This document shows, piece after piece, positions 15,991 through 21,495 of a stretch of DNA of 41,124 nucleotides. Positions within the stretch are counted from its first letter, which is position 1. Every line of letters starts with the position of its first letter. Origin of the DNA: DASTGO01 sp035719045 (GTDB lineage Bacteria > Actinomycetota > Actinomycetes > Actinomycetales > Kineosporiaceae); NCBI GenBank assembly GCA_035719045.1, contig DASTGO010000391.1, positions 1-41,124 on the forward strand, in the 5' to 3' direction. The notes under the pieces were generated by a model. It did not search any database and was not told the DNA's origin. It worked only from the letters and a program-made list of their open reading frames with translations. The translations under genes were made by a program, and so were the position numbers.

Positions 15991-16790
15991 GACGGGCTCC
16001 CTTGTTGGGTCTGGCAGGCCTGCTGGGTCTGGCGGGGCGGAACACGGGACAGTGCGGCAGCGATCCGGGGCAGGGCGGTCAGGACCCGCTGCCGCTCGGG
16101 CTCCGCCAGGTGGTAGAGGCCTTGCGTGGTGGACGTTTCCGGGGCGATCCCCCCGGCCAGGACCATGCCGGTCAGCGAGCTGCCGGAGCGGACGAAGGCC
16201 CTGGCGCACTGGAATCCCAGGACCCCGGTGCGCAACCGCGGCGCGAGGTCGGGGTCGTCGGCCATCGACTGCCATTCGGCGGTGCAGGCCGAGACCACCT
16301 CGACGTCACCGGCCCGGTCGGCGAACCAGTCACAGGGATTGGCGACGGAGGTGAGCGGGTGACCGTCCATGTCGGTCATCACCATCATCACGCCGAGCAG
16401 GTCAGCGGCGACGGCGAGCACCGCCTCGGCGGCCCGGACGAAGGCGGCGTCCACCAGTGACGACGGACCCGCCGGGGAACTCGGCCCGGCCGGCCAGCGG
16501 GCGGCCGGCGAAGTGGTGCCGCCGTCGGTCGGCAGGACGACGATCTCGGCCGGGCGGCCACCCCTGGACGACGGGGTCGTGGCCTCATCCCGGTCGTCGA
16601 GCAGGGCCGCGATCCGGTCCGCGGGGAACCGCCACTGCCGGCCGACCTTGATCGCGGGAAGCCGGCCGTCCTCCGCCATCCGGTACACGGTGGAACGGTC
16701 GATATGCAGCATGTTCTGCACCTGTCGCGCAGTGAGCAGTCGACGGACCCCCGACGGCGCTCCACCCTGCCTCTCCTGCATGGCCTTCAC
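15987..16790 (-). CDS. Regulator with excisionase-type HTH and PocR sensory domain
   Basis: The product is 267 residues from GTG 16790, or 264 from ATG 16781; neither has an ideal ribosome site. Residues about 15-65 form a MerR/excisionase-like winged helix (LLTARQVQNMLHIDRSTVYR, RLPAIKVGRQWRFP). A Pro/Ala-rich linker follows. Residues about 115-250 match the PocR sensory domain, with its typical Cys positions in NPCDWFA, SACTAEWQ and GFQCARAFV. PocR-type domains bind small ligands or metal through these Cys and are known from PocR of propanediol regulation. Here the domain leads the SQR-DUF1641-TusE-DsrE operon, so I infer a sulfur- or redox-responsive activator or repressor of its own operon. 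Confidence 0.8.
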   Translation of the reverse strand: MKAMQERQGGAPSGVRRLLTARQVQNMLHIDRSTVYRMAEDGRLPAIKVGRQWRFPADRIAALLDDRDEATTPSSRGGRPAEIVVLPTDGGTTSPAARWPAGPSSPAGPSSLVDAAFVRAAEAVLAVAADLLGVMMVMTDMDGHPLTSVANPCDWFADRAGDVEVVSACTAEWQSMADDPDLAPRLRTGVLGFQCARAFVRSGSSLTGMVLAGGIAPETSTTQGLYHLAEPERQRVLTALPRIAAALSRVPPRQTQQACQTQQGSPS

Positions 16791-16876
16791 GCTATGCCGG
16801 AGCCTGCAGAGAGCCGCGGGCCGAAGGTCTCCCCGGACGATCAGAGCGTGTTCCGTGTCTCACGGACTGTTATGGC

Positions 16877-16968
16877 GTCCGATCAAGAGACCGCCGTCCG
16901 ATCAGGTGCTCCACAGAATCTCCACGACCTACCCAGGGCTGTCCCAGGCAGCGGGGTAACGCTGGGAC
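16877..16968. promoter_or_regulatory. Divergent regulatory region: direct repeats and inverted repeat
   Basis: The 219-bp gap between the PocR-HTH gene (minus) and the SHOCT gene (plus) contains the direct repeat GTCCGATCA at 16877-16885 and 16896-16904. They are 19 bp apart, about two helical turns, and a degenerate copy GGACGATCA lies near 16832-16840. An inverted repeat GTCCCAG (16941-16947) / CTGGGAC (16962-16968) follows. These are candidate operators for the adjacent HTH-PocR protein. No CstR-type palindrome is present here. Confidence 0.4.
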
Positions 16969-17009
16969 CTGAGGCGGCGCACCACGCAGCCGCAGTGGAG
17001 GCGATCACG

Positions 17010-17270
17010 ATGATGCATGGTTACGGCTACGACGGCTGGGGTGGCGCCTGGCTGTTCATGGGACTGTTCTGGGTGCTGCTCCTGGCGCTGGTCATCTTCC
17101 TGGCCTTCCGGCTGCTGCCCTCCGGCGGCCGTTCCGGTCAGTGGCCGACCGGCGAGAGCCCGCTCGACGTGCTCGACCACCGGTTCGCCCGGGGTGAACT
17201 GGACCTGGACACCTACCGCGCCCAGCGCGCCGTCCTGGAGGAGTCCCAGAACCGCAACCGCCGGAAGTGA
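17010..17270 (+). CDS. Small SHOCT-domain membrane protein
   Basis: The 86-residue product starts at ATG 17010, after GGAGG at 16997-17001. It begins MMHGYGYDGWGGAW, followed by one transmembrane helix (about residues 13-36, LFMGLFWVLLLALVIFLAF). It ends with a SHOCT domain (SPLDVLDHRFARGELDLDTY). SHOCT domains are short C-terminal modules thought to mediate oligomerisation or membrane-associated contacts. It is divergent from the sulfur operon, which suggests shared control, but its job is unknown. Similar His/Gly/Trp-rich SHOCT proteins often accompany stress and metal-response genes in actinobacteria. Confidence 0.88.
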   Translation: MMHGYGYDGWGGAWLFMGLFWVLLLALVIFLAFRLLPSGGRSGQWPTGESPLDVLDHRFARGELDLDTYRAQRAVLEESQNRNRRK

Positions 17271-17337
17271 CCGGGTGCGGGCGTGCGGCTCCGGCCCGCA
17301 GCATCACCGGCCCGCAGCGCCGCCCGCCCGCACCCGG
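17271..17337 (+). terminator. Large stem-loop after the SHOCT gene
   Basis: The 13-bp perfect arm CCGGGTGCGGGCG (17271-17283) pairs with CGCCCGCACCCGG (17325-17337), directly after the SHOCT stop codon. The 41-base loop contains a direct repeat, CCGGCCCGCAGC-like, at 17291-17302 and 17308-17319. It is a probable terminator or 3'-end stabiliser. Confidence 0.65.
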
Positions 17338-17343
17338 TGGGCT

Positions 17344-17380
17344 CCGGGATCCCCACTCGGGGGGAGGTAGGGGATCCCGG
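17344..17380. terminator. Second hairpin between convergent genes
   Basis: CCGGGATCCCC (17344-17354) pairs with GGGGATCCCGG (17370-17380) around a 15-base loop. It lies 30 bp from the esterase stop and can end transcription from both sides. Confidence 0.65.
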
Positions 17381-17409
17381 TGCCCAGCTCAGGAGCCGGT
17401 CAAGTCCGG

Positions 17410-18819
17410 CTAGTCACTGCTGCAGCCCGCTACCGTGGGAGCGGCCGGGTCCTGGCCGCTCACGACGAAGCCGAAGGTCTGGCTGCCGGAGGCGGCGATC
17501 CGGCCGTTGTAGGCGGCATTCGCGACCGTCACGTCGCCCCTCGTGCTGGTGTTCCTGCCGTTCCAGACGGCCACCAGCGACTGCCCCTGGGGCACGCTCA
17601 GCCGGACCGACCAGCGGGACAGCTCACCGCCTCCCTTGTTGCTCACCGTCACGGTGCCCAGGTAGCCGCCCGGCCACGCCGCGTCCCGCCGGAACGTGGC
17701 CGTGCAGGAGGACCGCGCGTTGCCGCCGCCCGAGGCCGCCGAGGTCGTCGGTGCCGGTGCGGAGGGCGCGGGTGTCGTCGGTGCCGGGGTGGACGGCGCG
17801 GGAGGGCTGGAAGGAGTGGAGGTGGAGGGTGCCGGGCTGGGCGGCGCCGGAGCAGCACTGCTGGTCGACGGCTGCGGCGCGGGCGGAGCCGGCTGGGGAG
17901 CACTCTGGAACTGCGTGAAGAACTTCCAGACCACCTCCTTGGTCCACGTCCGGCCGCCGTCGCCTCCGCCGTCGATGGGACCCGGGGTATGCCCGCCGTC
18001 GAAGGCCGCCCATTCCACCGGGTATCCCGGCCGGCAGCCCGCGTAGTCGGTGACGGTGTGGGTCAGGCTGCCCCCCCGCGGTTCGGGCGGGGACTGGGGG
18101 GTGCAGCCGTTGTTCCTGACGAACCGGTCCCGCATCTCCCGGCCGCCGCCGATCCCGAGCACCCCGTCGTTGATCCCGTGGATCCCCAGGTACGCGATGG
18201 GCTGATTGCCGCCGTCGCATCCGCTGAGCTGCCCTCCCGAGTAGACGGCGACGGCTCGGAAGACCGTGGGCCGGGCGCAGGCGAGGGCATAGCTCATGGC
18301 GCCGCCATAGCTGAACCCGACGGAGAACAGCTGCCCGCGGTCGACGCAGAGGTCCCCCTCGAGCTGGCGGACCATGTCGTCCACGAAGTTGACATCACTG
18401 CCGCCGCCATTACCCCAGCCGTTGCCGATCCCTTGGGGCGCAACGAAGATCGTGCTGTTGTTGGACAGCTGCATCAGGCCGTAGTAGGCCCACAGATCAC
18501 GGTCGGTCCCACCCGAGGAGACGTCGTTGGCCGTTCCACCGACCCAGTGGAAGGCGAACACCAGTCGGTAGGGGTGGCTGTTGTCGTAGCCGGCGGGGAT
18601 CCGCAGGGCGTAGCTGCGGTTGGCGCCACCGCTCTGGATCGTCCGCATGCCACTGGTCAGCGACGGGTTCCGCCCGCAGCCCGCGCTCGCGCTGCTGGAG
18701 CCGGCGTCCTGCGGCGACATGGTTGCACTGAAGGCACCGCTCAGCGCCGTGGCGGTCAGGGCCAGGACGGCGAGGGTCGCGACGGCGACGGACCCGGCGA
18801 GCTTCCTGCGCAGGGACAT
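17410..18819 (-). CDS. Secreted CE1-type esterase (feruloyl/PHB-depolymerase family) with CBM2
   Basis: The 469-residue product starts at ATG 18819, after GGGGGAGA. A signal peptide covers about residues 1-33. The catalytic domain (about 48-305) is an alpha/beta hydrolase of the CE1/PHB-depolymerase group: nucleophile Ser170 in GFSYGG, Asp in HGINDGV, and His in DGGHTPG. A long Pro/Ser/Thr/Ala linker (about 312-365) leads to a carbohydrate-binding module of family 2 (about 368-469), with flanking Cys and conserved Trp in AVWNGRN and SRWSVRL. Such enzymes remove feruloyl or acetyl groups from plant xylan while bound to polysaccharide. It lies between two sulfur modules but shows no functional link to them. 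Confidence 0.88.
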   Translation of the reverse strand: MSLRRKLAGSVAVATLAVLALTATALSGAFSATMSPQDAGSSSASAGCGRNPSLTSGMRTIQSGGANRSYALRIPAGYDNSHPYRLVFAFHWVGGTANDVSSGGTDRDLWAYYGLMQLSNNSTIFVAPQGIGNGWGNGGGSDVNFVDDMVRQLEGDLCVDRGQLFSVGFSYGGAMSYALACARPTVFRAVAVYSGGQLSGCDGGNQPIAYLGIHGINDGVLGIGGGREMRDRFVRNNGCTPQSPPEPRGGSLTHTVTDYAGCRPGYPVEWAAFDGGHTPGPIDGGGDGGRTWTKEVVWKFFTQFQSAPQPAPPAPQPSTSSAAPAPPSPAPSTSTPSSPPAPSTPAPTTPAPSAPAPTTSAASGGGNARSSCTATFRRDAAWPGGYLGTVTVSNKGGGELSRWSVRLSVPQGQSLVAVWNGRNTSTRGDVTVANAAYNGRIAASGSQTFGFVVSGQDPAAPTVAGCSSD

Positions 18820-19262
18820 CAGACGTCTCCCCCTGCCGGTCGGGTGGACGGGGAAAGGACCGCTCGAGGGTTCACGCCCGTCGCGCAGCCCACCCAGCCG
18901 GCGCTCCCACGGCCGCCGGCTCGGGTCCCCCCACGACGGCAGCCTGCCGTCCCTCGGTCAGTCGTCGGTCTCTTCACCGGTCGGTCCTTCCCTCGCGACG
19001 GAACTGGGCGATCTGTCCGGGCCCGGTGAACCGGCCGGGCCGCGGCCGTCAGCACCTCGCTGCGACGCATGGTCATCGCAGGGAGGTGGCCCAGAGGTTG
19101 CCTCGAGATCGCCGAACGGTTCGGTCCGGCCGCCGCGACCCGGCGCCGCGAGCTGAGGCTTCTGGTCTGAGCTGGGGCCTGGGGGGCCTGCGCCGGGCTC
19201 CGCACCGTCCCGGCCCGCTCGTCCCACCGGAACCGGAGCCTGTGCACCGTGCGCACTCCGAC
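18820..19262. other. Intergenic region without a convincing gene
   Basis: These ~440 bases separate the divergent esterase and CstR-like genes. Open frames on both strands have Arg/Pro/Gly-biased, shadow-like translations with no motif or good ribosome site. Short palindromes occur (GAACGGTTC near 19113). Regulatory DNA for the esterase is expected next to 18820, but no clear -10 could be fixed. Confidence 0.5.
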
Positions 19263-19273
19263 ATGCACGCTTG

Positions 19274-19292
19274 GTACCCCCCTGGGTAAGCT
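19274..19292 (+). promoter_or_regulatory. CstR/CsoR-type operator, site 2 (autoregulatory)
   Basis: GTACCCCCCTGGGTAA at 19274-19289 matches sites 1 and 3 in both half-sites. The right half overlaps a candidate -10 TAAGCT (19287-19292); the -35 is weak. It lies about 55 bp before the CstR-like gene, as expected for self-repression. Confidence 0.72.
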
Positions 19293-19342
19293 CGTCGGCC
19301 AAGGGTCCAGGCCGGACCGGCGCGCACGCAGAGGAGACTCCC

Positions 19343-19606
19343 GTGGAGATGGACGAGCAGGTCGTCAAGGAGATCACCAACCGGCTGCGCCGGGCCCGGG
19401 GCCAGATCGACGGCGTGATCGCGATGATCGAGGCCGGCCGGTCCTGCCGCGACGTGGTGACCCAGCTCGCCGCCGCCTCCCGCGCACTGGACCGGGCCGG
19501 GTTCAAGATCGTGGCCAGCGGCCTGCGGCAGTGCCTGACCGAGGGCGGCAGCAGCGAGGAGATGACCACGGAGGAGCTGGAGAAGCTCTTCCTGTCCCTG
19601 GCCTGA
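19343..19606 (+). CDS. CsoR/CstR-family repressor lacking the copper-binding His (persulfide-sensor type)
   Basis: The 87-residue all-helical product starts at GTG 19343, after GAGGAG at 19331-19336. It is a DUF156-family DNA-binding repressor: NRLRRARGQIDGVIAMIE, Cys35 in GRSCRDVVTQL, and Cys64 in GLRQCL. The 29-residue spacing equals that of the two sensing Cys of CstR. The copper-ligand His of CsoR, four residues before the second Cys, is Gly60 here. Copper sensing is therefore unlikely. Formation of inter-subunit di-, tri- or tetrasulfide links with persulfides, as known for CstR, fits. Three matching operators lie in the window, including one in front of this gene. Confidence 0.88.
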   Translation: MEMDEQVVKEITNRLRRARGQIDGVIAMIEAGRSCRDVVTQLAAASRALDRAGFKIVASGLRQCLTEGGSSEEMTTEELEKLFLSLA

Positions 19607-19651
19607 CAGCGCCCTTCGGCCGCACTCCACCGACAACCAGACGTCCCAATC

Positions 19652-19718
19652 GGGGTCTTAAGTCCCCATCACACCATTTGAGACCCACTTCACAAGTGGA
19701 TACCCCCCCGGGTATGAT
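19652..19718 (+). promoter_or_regulatory. Promoter of the second SQR gene with CstR-type operator, site 3
   Basis: ATACCCCCCCGGGTAT at 19700-19715 overlaps the spacer and -10 of a promoter: -35 TTCACA (19689-19694), 18-bp spacer, -10 TATGAT (19713-19718). Immediately upstream is an inverted repeat CCACTT-CAC-AAGTGG (19685-19699) that covers the -35. Further upstream is a pseudo-palindrome GGGGTCTTAAGTCCCC (19652-19667). The latter two could be sites for a second regulator, or the 3' end of the CstR-like transcript. Confidence 0.75.
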
Positions 19719-19773
19719 TCGGCGCTAGTGCGGCTCGACGGCGAGTCGCCGGGCGGCTCGATGGGGGCAGCTG

Positions 19774-21228
19774 ATGGCGCGTGTGGTGGTGCTCGGGGCC
19801 GGGATCGCTGGGCACACGGCGGCCCTGCATCTACGGCGGCTGCTGGGCCGGCGGCATGAGGTCGTCGTGGTGTCGCCGAACAGCAGGTGGAACTGGATCC
19901 CCTCCAACATCTGGGTCGGTGTGGGCCGGATGACCGGGGGGCAGGTGACCTTCCCGCTGGCTCCGGTGTACCGGCGCAAGGGCATCGACTTCCGGCAGGC
20001 CAGGGCGGTCGCGATCCGCCCGGAGGGGACGACGGAGGACCCGCGCGGCGCGGTCGACGTCCTGTACACCTCCCCCGACCGCCAGGGCGAGCAGGAGCGG
20101 ATCAGCTACGACTACCTGGTCAACGCCACCGGGCCGAAGCTCAACTTCGCCGCCACGCCCGGGCTGGGACCGGACGGCAACTCCGTGTCGGTGTGCACCT
20201 TCGGCCACGCCGAGGACGCGGCCGGGGCCCTGGGCGGGGTGATCGAGAAGCTGCGGGCCGGGCAGCGGCAGACGCTCGTGATCGGGGTCGGGCACGGCAC
20301 CTGCACCTGCGAGGGCGCGGCCTTCGAGTACACCTTCAACGTCGAGCACGAGCTGCGCACCCAGGGGGTGCGGGACCGGGCCGACATCGTCTACCTGACC
20401 AACGAGTACGAGCTGGGTGACTTCGGTGTCGGCGGGATGACCTTCGACCAGCAGGGATTCATCACCTCCAGCCAGCTGTGGACCGAGTCGCTGTTCCGCG
20501 AGCGGGGCGTCCGGGCGATCACCCGGGCCCACGTCGAGCGGGTCGAGCCCGGCAAGGTCCACTACGAGACCCTGGACGGCCGCCGGGACAGCCTCGCATT
20601 CGACTTCGCGATGCTGCTGCCCCCGTTCCGCGGCGCGGACCTGAAGGCTTACGACCGTGAGGGCAACGACGTCACCGACCAGATGTTCGCGGCCAGCGGG
20701 TTCATGAAGGTCGACGCGGACTACTCCCCCAAACCGTACGAGCAGTGGCAGGCCGACGACTGGCCGAAGACCTACCAGTCCCCGCACTGGCCGAACGTGT
20801 TCGCCGCCGGGATCGCCTTCGCCCCACCGCACCCGATCTCGGTCCCGCGCAAGAGCCCCCAGGGCACCGTCATCACCCCGGCGCCGCCGCGGACCGGAAT
20901 GCCCTCCGGCGTCATCGCCCGCCAGACCGCCTACAACATCGCCGACATGATCAGGCACGGCGGCGGGCCCACCCACACCGCGTCGATGGCGGCGATGGGA
21001 GCGGCCTGCGTGGCCTCGGCGGGCAAGGGGCTCACCAAGGGCAGCGCCGCCTCGATGACCATGTTCCCGATCGTCCCGGACTACCAGCGCTTCCCCGGCC
21101 ACGGCCGCAGCGTCAAGGACACCTACGGCGAACTCGGCCTGGCCGGCCACTGGATCAAGCACATGCTGCACTTCCTGTTCATGTACAAGATGAAGGCCCG
21201 CCCCGGCTGGAAGTTCATCCCCGAGTGA
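19774..21228 (+). CDS. sqr: Sulfide:quinone oxidoreductase (three-Cys type)
   Basis: The 484-residue flavoprotein starts at ATG 19774, after GGGGGCAG. It has an N-terminal FAD motif (VVVLGAGIAGHTAALHL) and SNIWVGVG near residue 45. Cys141 (VSVCTFGHA), Cys177/Cys179 (GHGTCTCEGAA) and Cys412 (GAACVASAG) correspond by position to the three redox Cys of classical SQR. The C-terminal HWIKHMLHFLFMYKMKARPGW is an amphipathic membrane anchor. It oxidises H2S to polysulfide or low-molecular-weight persulfide at the membrane and reduces quinone. It shares little sequence with the other SQR-like protein of the window (14749-15990). It is controlled by operator site 3 and followed 43 bp later by a 50-residue protein. 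Confidence 0.9.
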   Translation: MARVVVLGAGIAGHTAALHLRRLLGRRHEVVVVSPNSRWNWIPSNIWVGVGRMTGGQVTFPLAPVYRRKGIDFRQARAVAIRPEGTTEDPRGAVDVLYTSPDRQGEQERISYDYLVNATGPKLNFAATPGLGPDGNSVSVCTFGHAEDAAGALGGVIEKLRAGQRQTLVIGVGHGTCTCEGAAFEYTFNVEHELRTQGVRDRADIVYLTNEYELGDFGVGGMTFDQQGFITSSQLWTESLFRERGVRAITRAHVERVEPGKVHYETLDGRRDSLAFDFAMLLPPFRGADLKAYDREGNDVTDQMFAASGFMKVDADYSPKPYEQWQADDWPKTYQSPHWPNVFAAGIAFAPPHPISVPRKSPQGTVITPAPPRTGMPSGVIARQTAYNIADMIRHGGGPTHTASMAAMGAACVASAGKGLTKGSAASMTMFPIVPDYQRFPGHGRSVKDTYGELGLAGHWIKHMLHFLFMYKMKARPGWKFIPE

Positions 21229-21271
21229 CCCCCCGCCCCCGCCACCGGCCACCCCACCACCGGGAGTACCC

Positions 21272-21424
21272 GTGTCCGACGTCAACACCCAGATCGCCCA
21301 CGCACCCATGCCCACCGGCAAGACCCTGAAGCTGCGCACCTCGCTGCCGTTCCAGCTGTGGCGCTTCCTGTGGATCAACCTGCGGATCTACCGCATGGTC
21401 ATCAAGGAACACCAGGCCCGCTGA
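21272..21424 (+). CDS. 50-residue basic protein following sqr
   Basis: A short frame starts at GTG 21272, after GGGAG at 21262-21266, and ends with TGA at 21422-21424. The product begins MSDVNTQIAHAPMPTGKTLK and continues with an amphipathic, aromatic and basic segment (FQLWRFLWINLRIYRMVIKE) ending in HQAR. It should lie on the membrane surface. The segment resembles the C-terminal membrane anchor of the preceding SQR in composition. Its conserved-looking spacing behind sqr suggests a membrane subunit or stabiliser of SQR. This is inference; I know of no characterised homologue. Confidence 0.75.
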   Translation: MSDVNTQIAHAPMPTGKTLKLRTSLPFQLWRFLWINLRIYRMVIKEHQAR

Positions 21425-21495
21425 CCCGGCTCACGACGGGACCACCACTAGGCTCCGTGCGTGCAGGCCGCCGTGCCCGCCGATCGGAGTGCCCG

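Noticed and set aside
17985..17995. A fourth CstR-type operator (CGGGGTATGCCCG)
   Set aside because: It is within the esterase coding region, lacks the C-tract/G-tract symmetry and has no promoter next to it.
18819..19569. Minus-strand open frames between the esterase and the CstR-like gene
   Set aside because: They have no ribosome sites or motifs and partly overlap the CstR-like gene antisense; they look like GC-driven shadows.
19343..19606. Copper-sensing CsoR
   Set aside because: The copper-ligand His position is Gly60 and the neighbours are sulfide genes; no copper ATPase or chaperone is present.
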